A stretch of DNA of 64,000 nt from Woeseiaceae bacterium (lineage in GTDB: Bacteria; Pseudomonadota; Gammaproteobacteria; Steroidobacterales; Woeseiaceae): NCBI GenBank assembly GCA_021773095.1, contig JAJFKR010000028.1, forward strand, positions 154,905 through 218,904. The letters are read 5' to 3'. Made by a program: the position numbers and the translations under genes. Shown here one piece after another: positions 27,933 through 37,968 of this stretch; position 1 is the first letter of the stretch; every line of letters starts with the position of its first letter. The notes beneath the pieces are model-generated. The model was not told the origin of the DNA, made no database searches, and saw only the letters and a program-made list of their open reading frames with translations.

Positions 27933-29273
27933 TTGAGCAAGCTTCTCCTAAAGAACGCCCGACTCGTTAATGAAGGCGAAATCCGGGATGCGGATGTGCT
28001 GTTAGACGGCGACCGTATCGTCAATATCGCGGTATCGATCGCAGCACCGGATGGAGCGAGTGTCATCGACGTTGCCGGCAAGTACCTGTTGCCGGGCATG
28101 ATCGACGATCAGGTTCATTTCCGTGAGCCCGGTATGACCCATAAGGGCGACCTCGCGTCGGAGTCTGCTGCCGCTGCTGCCGGCGGCATAACCAGCTTCA
28201 TGGATATGCCCAACGTTGATCCGCAGACGACAACCCGCGCCGCATTGCGCAATAAGTACGGGATCGCAGAAAATCGCTGCACGGCCAACTACGGCTTTTA
28301 TCTGGGTGCGACCAATAACAACATCGAGGAGATCAAGGCGCTGCAGGTTGGTGAGGGTGCCGGCATTAAGGCATTCATGGGTGCATCGACGGGAGATATG
28401 CTCGTCGATAATCCGGAGGCGCTGGAGAAGCTGTTCCAGCATGCGCCGACTATCGTTCTCACTCATTGTGAGGATTCGCCCATGATCTGGGCCAACGAAG
28501 CGGCAGCACGTGAGAAGTTTGGCGACGATGTACCATTTCGTGAACACCCGGCGATTCGATCGGCAGAGGCCTGTATTAAGTCCTCAAGGCTGGCCGTCGA
28601 TCTGGCGTCCAGACACGCAGCGCTGTTGCATGTCCTGCACCTGACGACCGCGATTGAAATGGATTTATTTTCCAAAGCCCATCGATCGGAGAAGAGAATC
28701 ACCGCCGAAGTTTGTGTACACCACTTGTGGTTTGACGATTCTCGTTACGACGAGCTGGGCGCCAAAATAAAGTGCAATCCGGCCATCAAAACTGCGGCTG
28801 ATCGCGAAGCACTGATCAGGGCGCTCAATGATCGACGCATCGACATAATCGCCACGGACCATGCGCCGCACACTACGGCCGAAAAATCGGAAAGCTATTT
28901 CAAGGCGCCAGCGGGGTTGCCACTGGTGCAACACGCGTTGCTGACATTATTCGATCTCGCTGCGGACAAACAGATTAGCGTCGAACTTATTGCCGACAGG
29001 GCCTGCCATGCGGTGGCAGATATATTTGGCGTTAAGGACAGGGGCTATATCCGGGAGGGCTGGTTTGCGGACCTCGTGATTGTTGATGCAGACAAACCCT
29101 GCCGTATTGTTCCATCGACTCTGCTGAGCAAATGCCAGTGGTCACCATTCGAGGCGCACGAATTTTCGGCCACCATCGACACGACGATTGTAAATGGGGA
29201 AGTTGTATATCGTGATGGCGGCCTCACAGGTGTTGTTGCTGGCCAGAAGCTCGAATTTGGGCGAGCGCGCTGA
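27933..29273 (+). CDS. Dihydroorotase family amidohydrolase (TTG start)
   Basis: GKYLLPGMIDDQVHFREPGMTHKGDLASESAAAAAGGITSFMDMPN; IATDHAPHTTAEK. Confidence 0.88.
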   Translation: MSKLLLKNARLVNEGEIRDADVLLDGDRIVNIAVSIAAPDGASVIDVAGKYLLPGMIDDQVHFREPGMTHKGDLASESAAAAAGGITSFMDMPNVDPQTTTRAALRNKYGIAENRCTANYGFYLGATNNNIEEIKALQVGEGAGIKAFMGASTGDMLVDNPEALEKLFQHAPTIVLTHCEDSPMIWANEAAAREKFGDDVPFREHPAIRSAEACIKSSRLAVDLASRHAALLHVLHLTTAIEMDLFSKAHRSEKRITAEVCVHHLWFDDSRYDELGAKIKCNPAIKTAADREALIRALNDRRIDIIATDHAPHTTAEKSESYFKAPAGLPLVQHALLTLFDLAADKQISVELIADRACHAVADIFGVKDRGYIREGWFADLVIVDADKPCRIVPSTLLSKCQWSPFEAHEFSATIDTTIVNGEVVYRDGGLTGVVAGQKLEFGRAR

Positions 29274-29377
29274 GTCGCTGGAAACAGTTTACTTTCCCTG
29301 CGATGTCGCTATGCTAGCGCCAAATCAATGACCGTAACCAATTGCCGGGCCAGGGGTGGCCGGGTGTGAACATCTGA

Positions 29378-31192
29378 ATGAAGCCAACAGATACTTCCAG
29401 GCCTGAGTACTTCCACAAGGTCGTCGATTGCCAGTGGGGCTGTCCTGCCCACACTGATGTTCCTGCGTATATCCGCATGATCGCGCAAGGCGATTTCTCC
29501 GGCGCGTATATGGAGAATCGCAAATCCAATGTTTTTCCCGGCATTCTTGGACGCGTCTGTGATCGTCCTTGTGAGCCGGCCTGCCGACGCGGTCGGGTCG
29601 AAGACAGCCCCGTCGCGATTTGCCGACTAAAGCGCGTTGCAGCTGATCATCGTGATGATATTAGCGGTCGACTACCAAGAGCCCCGGATTCGAGCAATGG
29701 AAAAAAAGTCGCGTTGATTGGCGCTGGTTGTGCATCATTAACCGTTGCGAACGACCTGGCGCCACTGGGCTATGAAGTCACCATTTTTGAAGCTTTGCAG
29801 ACAACAGGTGGCCTCATGCGGACAAACATTCCGCAGTTTCGTTTGCCTCCGAAGGTTCTTGATGAGGAGATCGGCTACATCCTTGACATGAATGTCGATC
29901 TTAAATTGAATCATCCGATTGAAAGTCTGCGGGGATTGCTCGAGGAAAACTTCGACGCGGTATTCGTGGGCACGGGCGCACCGCATGGCAAGAACCTTGA
30001 GATTCCGGGTCGCTATGATTCTGATCGCATCCATATCGGTATTGAGTGGCTCGAGTCCGTGGCCTTCGGGCACATTAAAGAGGTTGGCGAGAAGGTGCTG
30101 ATCATCGGCGTCGGCAATACGGCGATGGATTGCTGCCGAACGTCGCTCAGAATCGGAGCGAAGGCAGTCAAGGTGATGGCCAGAAAGCCGCGCGAATTCT
30201 TTAAGGCATCGGACTGGGAACTCGAAGATGCCGAAGAGGAAAACATTGAAATACTGGTTAATCATTCGCCCAAAGAGTTTGTAATCGAAGACGGAAAGCT
30301 CGTGGGTATGAAGTTCGAATTGATGGAATACAAGATTGACGAAAATGGCGGCATCGATCGCGGCACGGTTACGGGTGAAAAAATAATTCTGTGCGACGAT
30401 GTCGTTCTCGCGATCGGCCAGGACAATGCATTTCCGTGGATCGAACGTGATATTGGCATCGAGTTTGACGACTGGGATTGTCCGATCGTCGACGACAGCA
30501 CGATGATGTGCGGTCATGACGGTGTATTCTTTGGTGGCGATTCAGCATTCGGTCCGAAGAATATTATCTGGGCCGTAGAGCATGGCCATCAGGCCGCGAT
30601 ATCGATACATCGATATTGCCAGGGTGAAAGCATTGCGGACCGTCCTCCCTATGGCCTGAACCTCGCCAGCCAGAAGATGGGCATGCACGAGTGGAGTTTC
30701 TCAAATTACTACGATGATGCATCACGCGGATTGATGCCGCATGTCGATCTAAAAGAACGCTTCAAGAAAATCGATATCGAGGTTGAGCTTGGTTTCACCG
30801 CAGAGCAGGCCGTGCAGGAGGTCGAACGCTGTCTCAATTGCGACATACAAACGGCCTTTAGCGCTGATCTTTGTATTGAATGCGACGCCTGCATCGACGT
30901 TTGCCCGGTGAAATGTTTGACGATCACCGCAAATGGCGAAGAAGACGAACTTCGAACTCGTTTGTCGGCACCGGCGGAGAATCACGACCAGGCTTTATAT
31001 GTGTCAACCGAGCTTCCTCATACCGGAAGGGTAATGATCAAGGATGAAGATATCTGTGTTCACTGCAGCCTTTGTGCCGAGCGCTGCCCAACCGGTGCGT
31101 GGGATATGCAAAAATCAAGAATTCTTGTTCCCTACGCAAAAGATGAACTACCGGATGATCAGGTACTGCCAGCGACTGGATCCGGGTCCTAG
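29378..31192 (+). CDS. GltD-like FAD/NAD(P) oxidoreductase with C-terminal 2x[4Fe-4S] ferredoxin domain
   Basis: VIDCQWGCPAHTDVPAYIRMIA, CDRPCEPACRR, two GxGxxG nucleotide sites, CIECDACIDVCPVKC and CVHCSLCAERCP. Confidence 0.9.
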   Translation: MKPTDTSRPEYFHKVVDCQWGCPAHTDVPAYIRMIAQGDFSGAYMENRKSNVFPGILGRVCDRPCEPACRRGRVEDSPVAICRLKRVAADHRDDISGRLPRAPDSSNGKKVALIGAGCASLTVANDLAPLGYEVTIFEALQTTGGLMRTNIPQFRLPPKVLDEEIGYILDMNVDLKLNHPIESLRGLLEENFDAVFVGTGAPHGKNLEIPGRYDSDRIHIGIEWLESVAFGHIKEVGEKVLIIGVGNTAMDCCRTSLRIGAKAVKVMARKPREFFKASDWELEDAEEENIEILVNHSPKEFVIEDGKLVGMKFELMEYKIDENGGIDRGTVTGEKIILCDDVVLAIGQDNAFPWIERDIGIEFDDWDCPIVDDSTMMCGHDGVFFGGDSAFGPKNIIWAVEHGHQAAISIHRYCQGESIADRPPYGLNLASQKMGMHEWSFSNYYDDASRGLMPHVDLKERFKKIDIEVELGFTAEQAVQEVERCLNCDIQTAFSADLCIECDACIDVCPVKCLTITANGEEDELRTRLSAPAENHDQALYVSTELPHTGRVMIKDEDICVHCSLCAERCPTGAWDMQKSRILVPYAKDELPDDQVLPATGSGS

Positions 31193-31201
31193 AGAATTTA
31201 A

Positions 31202-33004
31202 GTGGCCACAGTAAACGACGTCGTAATCAAGATCGCCACAGTAAACGGCACCGGTTCCGCCAGCGCGAACAGCCTGTTGATGAAGTCCATTTTTCGCATG
31301 GGCATTCCGGTGGTTGGCAAGAATTACTTTCCCTCCAATATTCAGGGCCTGCCAACCTGGTACGAAATACGCGTGACCGGTGATGGCTATCAATCACGCT
31401 CGAACCGCGTCGACGTCATGGTGGCGATGAACGCGCAAACCTACGCTCGAGACATGGCCGACGTCAAAGCGGGTGGGTGGTTGATTTACGATTCAACCTG
31501 GCCGCGGGGTCAGCAGCTGGATCGTGATGATATTACTGTCATCGGAATCCCGTTTTCCAGACTGTGTAACGAAAACTTCGACGGTGCGCGGGCGCGTATC
31601 CTTATGAAAAATATTGCCTATGTCGGGGCGGTCGCCGCTTTGCTTGGTATTGATCTCGACGTAATCACGAAGTTGCTCGAGGAAACATTCGCGGCGAAAG
31701 CACACCTTATCGAGTCCAACATGACGGCTATTCAGCTCGGTTTTGATGCGGCGCGGGAGACCATTTCCTGCCCACTGCCGATGAGCGTCGCAGCGATGGA
31801 CGAAACGTCGGGCAGCATAATCATGGACGGCAACACAGCGGCAGGTCTTGGCTGCATGTATGCCGGCGCGACAGTTGGAGCCTGGTATCCGATCACGCCA
31901 TCCACCTCGCTGATGGACGCATTCCGGGATTTCTGTCTGCAATATCGGATTGATCCGGAGTCGGGCAAGCGTACCTACTGCATCATTCAGGCGGAAGACG
32001 AACTCGCCGCCATTGGCATGGTGCTCGGTGCTGCATGGAATGGCGCGCGATCATTTACACCGACCAGCGGGCCGGGTATCTCATTGATGAGTGAATTCAT
32101 CGGCTATGCCTACTACGCAGAAATACCGACGGTAATTTTCAACGTGCAGCGTACCGGCCCCTCGACCGGAATGCCCACACGGACGCAGCAATGCGACATT
32201 ATTAGCTGCGCTTTTGCTTCGCACGGCGATACCAGGCATGTGTTGCTGTTTCCGGCCGATCCGGGCGAGTGTTTCTACATGGCAGTCGAGGCGTTCGATA
32301 TGGCCGAACGGCTGCAGACGCCGGTCATTGTAATGTCAGACCTCGATATCGGCATGAATGACTGGATGATTCCCGAGCTTGAGTGGGATGAAAACTACGT
32401 GCCGGATCGCGGCAAGGTATTGAACGCCGAACAACTTGAGGAAATGGACAAGTTCTATCGCTATCTTGACGTTGATGGCGACGGAATTCCGTATCGTTCG
32501 TTGCCCGGCGTGCACCCGAAAGGGGCGTACTTCACGCGCGGCTCCGGTCACACCAAGTTCGGTGCCTATACCGAGGATTCAGCGGCCTATCAGGAAGTTA
32601 TAGACCGATTGCTGATCAAGTGGGAAACGGCACGCACTATTTTGCCGAAGCCCGTTATTCGATTTTCGAAATCGAACAAGGCCGGTATCATCACGATTGG
32701 CAGCGGCGACGGTGCCTGCGAAGAGGCGCTGAATCGGCTGGCGAAGCAGGATGTCAATCTGAACTACTGCAGGATCAAGGCATTTCCATTCAGTGAAGAG
32801 GTCAGTGATTTCATCAGACAACACGACGTCGTCTATGTGGTGGAACAAAATCGAGATGCCCAGCTTCGCACATTGCTGATCAACGATATCGAGGCGGACC
32901 AGAGCAAACTTGTTCCATTGCTGCACTACGATGGCATGCCGATCACCGCCGGATTTGTTGTAGACGGAGTGCTTCTGGAAATCGCAAAAGGCCAGGCTGC
33001 CTGA
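31202..33004 (+). CDS. 2-oxoacid:acceptor oxidoreductase, fused gamma/alpha subunit (GTG start)
   Basis: Gamma-domain N-terminus (KIATVNGTGSASANSLLMKSIFRMGIPV) plus alpha domain (AGATVGAWYPITPSTSLMDAF...TSGPGISLMSEFIGYAYYAEIP). Confidence 0.9.
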   Translation: MATVNDVVIKIATVNGTGSASANSLLMKSIFRMGIPVVGKNYFPSNIQGLPTWYEIRVTGDGYQSRSNRVDVMVAMNAQTYARDMADVKAGGWLIYDSTWPRGQQLDRDDITVIGIPFSRLCNENFDGARARILMKNIAYVGAVAALLGIDLDVITKLLEETFAAKAHLIESNMTAIQLGFDAARETISCPLPMSVAAMDETSGSIIMDGNTAAGLGCMYAGATVGAWYPITPSTSLMDAFRDFCLQYRIDPESGKRTYCIIQAEDELAAIGMVLGAAWNGARSFTPTSGPGISLMSEFIGYAYYAEIPTVIFNVQRTGPSTGMPTRTQQCDIISCAFASHGDTRHVLLFPADPGECFYMAVEAFDMAERLQTPVIVMSDLDIGMNDWMIPELEWDENYVPDRGKVLNAEQLEEMDKFYRYLDVDGDGIPYRSLPGVHPKGAYFTRGSGHTKFGAYTEDSAAYQEVIDRLLIKWETARTILPKPVIRFSKSNKAGIITIGSGDGACEEALNRLAKQDVNLNYCRIKAFPFSEEVSDFIRQHDVVYVVEQNRDAQLRTLLINDIEADQSKLVPLLHYDGMPITAGFVVDGVLLEIAKGQAA

Positions 33005-33019
33005 GCGGGGAATTCGATA

Positions 33020-34075
33020 ATGAGTTACATAGCGAAACCAAAAGTCTCACATCCGGGCATGCCGAAAAACAAGCTCGGACTGACCTCGCGTGATTATGAA
33101 GGCACGGTATCGACTCTATGTGCAGGCTGTGGTCATGACTCTGTAACCGCAGCTATCATTCAGGCCGTGTTTGAGCTGGGTATCGAGCCGCATATGCTGG
33201 CGAAAATGAGCGGCATTGGATGTTCATCCAAAACACCCGCGTACTTCGTCAGTCAGGCGCACGGCTTCAATTCAGTTCATGGCCGTATGCCATCGGTGAC
33301 GACGGGCGCCAATGCGGCGAATCGGGACATGAAATACATTGGTGTGTCCGGTGACGGCGATTCGTTATCTATCGGCGTTGGCCAGTTCGTACACGCTATC
33401 AGACGCAACCTTAATATGTGTTACGTCATTGAGAATAACGGCGTTTACGGTCTCACCAAGGGGCAGTTTTCGGCATCGGCCGATATCGGCAGCCTACCCA
33501 AGAAGGGATTACCAAATACGCAGGAACCGATTGACCCGGCGAGCACGGCATTGAGTCTGGGCGCCACCTACATTGCTCGAAGCTTCTCCGGGGATAAAGA
33601 GCAGCTGGTGCCGTTGCTAAAGGGCGCGCTAATGCATCGCGGTTTCGCGTTGGTAGATATTGTGAGTCCCTGTGTTACGTTCAATGACCACGAAGGCTCG
33701 ACCAAGAGTTATGCGCACACACGGCAATTTTATCATCATGTTGCCGATATCGATTACATTCCGCCGACTGAGGAAATCAAGGCATCCTATGATTTGGGCG
33801 AAGCGATGCCGATCAAACTGCATGACGGCAGCACGATTATTCTTCGCAAGGTCGACAAGGAATATGATCTGACGAGCAGGGCGTCCGCATTCAAGTTTTT
33901 GCGCGAGCGTTTCAATGCGGGTGAAATTACCACGGGCCTGTTGTACCTCGACGAGTCTCGAGTCGAAATGCACGAACTGCTGGGCAATGTTGATACGCCA
34001 TTATCGCAATTACCACTTGAAGATCTGATCCCGGGTGCGGAAGAGTTGAAAAAGCTGCAAGCTCGCTACCGATAA
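33020..34075 (+). CDS. 2-oxoacid:acceptor oxidoreductase, TPP-binding beta subunit
   Basis: LCAGCGHDSVTAAII, SGIGCSSKTPAYFV, GVSGDGDSLSIGVGQFVHAIRRNLNM..VIENNGVYGLTKGQ. Confidence 0.92.
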   Translation: MSYIAKPKVSHPGMPKNKLGLTSRDYEGTVSTLCAGCGHDSVTAAIIQAVFELGIEPHMLAKMSGIGCSSKTPAYFVSQAHGFNSVHGRMPSVTTGANAANRDMKYIGVSGDGDSLSIGVGQFVHAIRRNLNMCYVIENNGVYGLTKGQFSASADIGSLPKKGLPNTQEPIDPASTALSLGATYIARSFSGDKEQLVPLLKGALMHRGFALVDIVSPCVTFNDHEGSTKSYAHTRQFYHHVADIDYIPPTEEIKASYDLGEAMPIKLHDGSTIILRKVDKEYDLTSRASAFKFLRERFNAGEITTGLLYLDESRVEMHELLGNVDTPLSQLPLEDLIPGAEELKKLQARYR

Positions 34076-34096
34076 TCGCCGGGTTTCTGAGTGCTG

Positions 34097-35428
34097 TTAG
34101 CCCCAGATCCGTTTCCACCAGGGCTCTTTGTCCTTTGCTGGTCCCTCGGGGAACGGAATTTTCCTGCGGATATCCTCGATGTCCCAGCCAGTCAGGTTGG
34201 CAAGCTGCTGGGCTTCGCGTTCCTGTCGTTCACGAACGGAGGCCCGATACTCGCTGATGTCGCACGATGCTTCACCTTTAAAGGGTCGGCGAATGACGTA
34301 GCGACCCTGATAGTTCTGGCGATCACCGGTTTCCTGAAAAACGAGATCTTCGGGAAAGTGCTCACTGTCGTAACGTACGTGCAGGCGGGTGACAAACACA
34401 TCTTGTACAGGCATCGGTGCGATCTTGCTGCCGCCCTGACCGCCAACCCAGAAGACACCAAGCTTACGCAGGTCTTGTGCGCTTAGTGGATCGGCGGCAC
34501 AGGGATCACACCAGGCCATGTCCCAGGCGTACTCAAGGAAAACGGCGCGCTCGTTCTCCGCATCGACCTGTTTCGTAAACATGTCGCGGTAGAACTCGGC
34601 GAATTCGGCCTGTACAAATTCCGGCACATCCATGTTGCTCGGGAGTTTCACAGTACGATAATTCGTGGTCTCAACTCTTCCAGAGCGTGTCAAGGCGTAA
34701 ATGTATAGCTCTTGTTTACCCTTTGCATTCAGCGTACCGAGCCGTATCGGCAGCATGAATTTATTGCTCTCATAAGCAACCTGCAGCGGGCGTAAGTATT
34801 GATAACCGAGCTTCGACTGTTCCTCGAGATTGACCTTCGCAACGAAGAATCGCATGTCCTGCTTCAGGTAACTGTCGACAACTTTTTCGGCACCACGCGG
34901 CAGACGATACTCGTTTTTCTTCAGCCATTGGATAAGGCCGCCGCTGTCTTTTGCAGACAGGATCAAAATATCGTACTCACCAACGGTGTAACTCGCCTCA
35001 ATCGTGACACCCAAAGAGCGAGCCGCCTTGCTGGATGCCTCGAGGACGGCTGATTGCGGGAAAGCCTGGTCGGCGGACATCTTGTGGCGCTCGTAGCGCA
35101 TGCAGGGGTCGGGATCATGATACTCGACAAGCCTTGGCGCGGTGTAAGCGTCGAGATGCTGAACAATGCTTCGGTCGCCGACATTAATCTGCTCGCGCTC
35201 GATTTTCGTTGGTACCGGAATGACGACGGCAAAGTCTTCAACATCACCCTCGAAATCATTGGCCATCGTAATGACCGTGCGGTTTTCGTCGCGCACCAGC
35301 ACGACTTGTGATGCCTTGTTAAACAGACTGGTGTCCGCACGAGCGACGTAAAAGCCACAAAAAGCCTCGGCGGTTGTACCCACAATGACGGTCACGGCCG
35401 CCGCGATAATAGTTGCGATAATTCGCAT
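34097..35428 (-). CDS. DUF2330 domain-containing protein
   Basis: From internal start MRIIATIIAAAVTVIVGTTAEAFCGFYVARADTSLFNKASQVVLVRDENRTVITMANDFEGDVEDFAVVIPVPT, secreted DUF2330. Confidence 0.85.
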   Translation of the reverse strand: MRIIATIIAAAVTVIVGTTAEAFCGFYVARADTSLFNKASQVVLVRDENRTVITMANDFEGDVEDFAVVIPVPTKIEREQINVGDRSIVQHLDAYTAPRLVEYHDPDPCMRYERHKMSADQAFPQSAVLEASSKAARSLGVTIEASYTVGEYDILILSAKDSGGLIQWLKKNEYRLPRGAEKVVDSYLKQDMRFFVAKVNLEEQSKLGYQYLRPLQVAYESNKFMLPIRLGTLNAKGKQELYIYALTRSGRVETTNYRTVKLPSNMDVPEFVQAEFAEFYRDMFTKQVDAENERAVFLEYAWDMAWCDPCAADPLSAQDLRKLGVFWVGGQGGSKIAPMPVQDVFVTRLHVRYDSEHFPEDLVFQETGDRQNYQGRYVIRRPFKGEASCDISEYRASVRERQEREAQQLANLTGWDIEDIRRKIPFPEGPAKDKEPWWKRIWG

Positions 35429-36273
35429 TAGAACACTCCTTTGATCGAGCCAGCCCCATGGCCAGCCGGTTTTTCCCACCGATAAATTCGGCCGCGCAAC
35501 AACTTGTCGATCAATGGCACCGCAGGGGCACACATAATCAAGGCGAAGATCGGACCGTTAGGTTGGTAGTAAATAAATTGAATGGTGAAGGCGATGCCGG
35601 CGACCAGCGCCGCAAACAAAGTACGACCAAGTGCCGTATTCGGCGTTGTTTTCGGGTCGGAAATCATGAAGAAGGCAAAGATGAGTAATGCGCCGTTGCG
35701 CATTTGGTGCAGGGGGATACTGAACGGATCGTCCAGCCAAATAGCGCGACCGAGCAGCAATGCGGCATAGATAATGATGAAAGCGATAGTCGTCTCAGCA
35801 CGGCGAGCACGCGTGAGTACCAGGAAGCCCAGGCAAGCGAGTGCGAAGGCTGAGGTCGCCGTGCTGCCCCACTGTCCGGATGATACCCAGGCGTGATCAC
35901 TGACCAGCAACAACGTTACGAGCGCGAAGTTTGCCGGGTTGAAAATGTGTTTACCTCGATACCGTAAGAGAAACTTGCTGCCGATCGCGAGGGCTGCAGC
36001 GATCATTGCTAACCACATCGTGTCGGTGCGCAGCAACAGCGTCAGGGACATCGACGTAATCAGTGGGCTCAGTGGATCAAAGCGCAGCAGTCCCGCGTAA
36101 CGAGTGCCGAGAAACTGCACCGCAAGCGCTGTACTTACGATCAGCAGCGCGTGTTGCCAGCGAATGCCGAAATCAAGTTCGGTAATGCCGTAGGTCAACA
36201 GCAGGCTGAGTACAATGATCTGGTAGTAGCGCGGATCACTGAGTGTGGACAGGAGGCGATTTGCTATGTTCAT
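35428..36273 (-). CDS. RnfD-like (NqrB/RnfD family) membrane protein
   Basis: Multiple TM segments; RYRGKHIFNPANFALVTLLL and SDPKTTPNTALGRTLFA motifs of the RnfD/NqrB family. Confidence 0.8.
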   Translation of the reverse strand: MNIANRLLSTLSDPRYYQIIVLSLLLTYGITELDFGIRWQHALLIVSTALAVQFLGTRYAGLLRFDPLSPLITSMSLTLLLRTDTMWLAMIAAALAIGSKFLLRYRGKHIFNPANFALVTLLLVSDHAWVSSGQWGSTATSAFALACLGFLVLTRARRAETTIAFIIIYAALLLGRAIWLDDPFSIPLHQMRNGALLIFAFFMISDPKTTPNTALGRTLFAALVAGIAFTIQFIYYQPNGPIFALIMCAPAVPLIDKLLRGRIYRWEKPAGHGAGSIKGVF

Positions 36274-36447
36274 GCCCGATATAAACGCGGCTCCGGCGCT
36301 TTCGGGTTTAGCGGAACCTGTAATTCACTGAAGAAGGCGAAATAAACATTTTAAAAACAATAGTTTATAATTTAATGCATCCAAAGACATCAGACCAAGC
36401 ATCTGACCAGTGAAGAAACACCAAACGAATTGAATGGAGTAAGAACA

Positions 36448-36807
36448 GTGGAAAATGTTGAGTGGGTACCAATCATTATGTTTTTGGGCATGACTGTCGT
36501 ATTGAGTATGGTGGTCTGGTTTCGCTTCCGGTCTCGCGGAGAAGTTCAGACGACTATTCGTGCGGCTCTGGATAAGGGACACGAACTGAGCCCTGAGATT
36601 ATTGATCGACTGGGTCACCCCAAGCCGTCGAAAGACAAGGACATGCGACTCGGTATTATCTGGCTTTCTTTGGCAGTGGCGCTCGTAATGATCGGATTTG
36701 CGGTTCCAGATCCTGAAGCGTTAAGAGGCACTCTGGCCGGCGCGGCTTTTCCATTTTGTATTGGTACCGCCTACCTGATCCTTCATAGATTTACCGATAA
36801 AGACTAG
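36448..36807 (+). CDS. DUF6249-like small membrane protein (GTG start after GGAG)
   Basis: VENVEWVPIIMFLGMTVVLSMVVWFRFRSRGEVQTTIRAALDKGHELSPEIIDRLG; upstream of an ECF sigma gene. Confidence 0.6.
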   Translation: MENVEWVPIIMFLGMTVVLSMVVWFRFRSRGEVQTTIRAALDKGHELSPEIIDRLGHPKPSKDKDMRLGIIWLSLAVALVMIGFAVPDPEALRGTLAGAAFPFCIGTAYLILHRFTDKD

Positions 36808-36820
36808 CGGGCAAAAAGAC

Positions 36821-37372
36821 TTGTCCGCTAGTGCTGATAACGAGCTTGTCGCGAGGGCGGTGTCCGGTCAGGATACCGCCGCTTTCGGCGAGCTGGTCCG
36901 GCGACACCAGTCGCATGTGCGAAATTTCCTGAGGAAACTGGCCGGAGATTACGCTCTGGCAGACGATTTGGCGCAAGATTGCTTCATGCATGCCTGGGAC
37001 AAGCTGCAGACGTACTCAGGACGTGGATCGTTTATCGGCTGGTTGCTCAAAGTTGCCTATACGACGTTTCTGCAATCGAAGCGAAAATCCAGGCGCTACG
37101 CCCAGATTCTTGAATCGGCAGGGCACGTTGCAGATCAGGAGTCGCGTAGCACGGTGTTACCGACTGAAGAAGTGACGGATCTGGATAAATATCTGGCCGT
37201 TCTTAGCGAAGAGGAGCGCGCCATTATGGTTATGTCTTATGCGTGCGGTTTGTCCCATCGAGAGATTGGCGATGCAACGGACATGCCAGTGGGCACAGTG
37301 AAATCTGTGATATTTCGTGGTAAACAGAAGATCAGGAACAGTTTTGACATCAAAGATCATAAACATGGCTGA
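36821..37372 (+). CDS. RNA polymerase sigma factor, sigma-70 (ECF) family (TTG start)
   Basis: ELVARAVSGQDTAAFGELVRRHQSHVRNFLRKLAGDYALADDLAQDCFMHAWD...LSHREIGDATDMPVGTVKSVIFRGKQKIR. Confidence 0.9.
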   Translation: MSASADNELVARAVSGQDTAAFGELVRRHQSHVRNFLRKLAGDYALADDLAQDCFMHAWDKLQTYSGRGSFIGWLLKVAYTTFLQSKRKSRRYAQILESAGHVADQESRSTVLPTEEVTDLDKYLAVLSEEERAIMVMSYACGLSHREIGDATDMPVGTVKSVIFRGKQKIRNSFDIKDHKHG

Positions 37373-37703
37373 GAAAATCAAAGACGCAGAGGACCGGCTG
37401 CTCGAGGCGATGTTCGACTCGAAGCCGCTGGCTGACGACGGCTTCAGTGCCAGGGTTGTCCAAAAGGTAAATCGGCAAATATGGTTTCGGAGGCTAACGC
37501 TTCCAGTTGCCGCGCTTATCGGCGGAGCTATTGCCTTTAAGCCATTGGCCGGGCTGGTAACGGCGCTGGCGAACTTTTCATCGCTGATTCCCCAGGACCT
37601 TGTTAGCGGTGCGGCCAGCTCTATTCCGCAATTTCAGACGGTGGTGCTTGGCGCAATTTTGCTGGCCGTCGGCTTGTTGAGCATGCGCTTACTGGAAGAA
37701 TAG
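37365..37703 (+). CDS. Small membrane protein, putative partner of the ECF sigma factor
   Basis: MAEKIKDAEDRLLEAMFDSKPLADDGFSARVVQKV... plus hydrophobic segments; start overlaps sigma gene stop. Confidence 0.5.
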   Translation: MAEKIKDAEDRLLEAMFDSKPLADDGFSARVVQKVNRQIWFRRLTLPVAALIGGAIAFKPLAGLVTALANFSSLIPQDLVSGAASSIPQFQTVVLGAILLAVGLLSMRLLEE

Positions 37704-37758
37704 CCGCAGTCGGCAAGACGTCGTTGTCTTGTGGTTGTCGCTCAGTTACATTGCGGCA

Positions 37759-37965
37759 ATGAGCCTTCGCGACAAAGTTGACGCACTACTCCCTAACTGG
37801 GAGCGCTGGTATCCGAGCCTGTTCGATGCGGCCAGCGATCTGGGTATCATCAGAGCCGAAGTGTGTGACCCGGATTCGCTCAATCTGAATCGTCGACACG
37901 CGAAGGTTCGCCAGCGTGCAAAAGACGCGCACCTGGAGAAATGGGGCGGCAAACCAACGGATTAA
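37759..37965 (+). CDS. Small protein of unknown function
   Basis: MSLRDKVDALLPNWERWYPSLFDAASDLGIIRAEVCDPDSLNLNRRHAKVRQRAKDAHLEKWGGKPTD. Confidence 0.45.
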   Translation: MSLRDKVDALLPNWERWYPSLFDAASDLGIIRAEVCDPDSLNLNRRHAKVRQRAKDAHLEKWGGKPTD

Positions 37966-37968
37966 TTC

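Noticed and set aside
29738-30517. 259-aa minus-strand ORF
   Set aside because: Antisense to the clearly coding GltD-like flavoprotein; composition is typical of a reverse-frame shadow.
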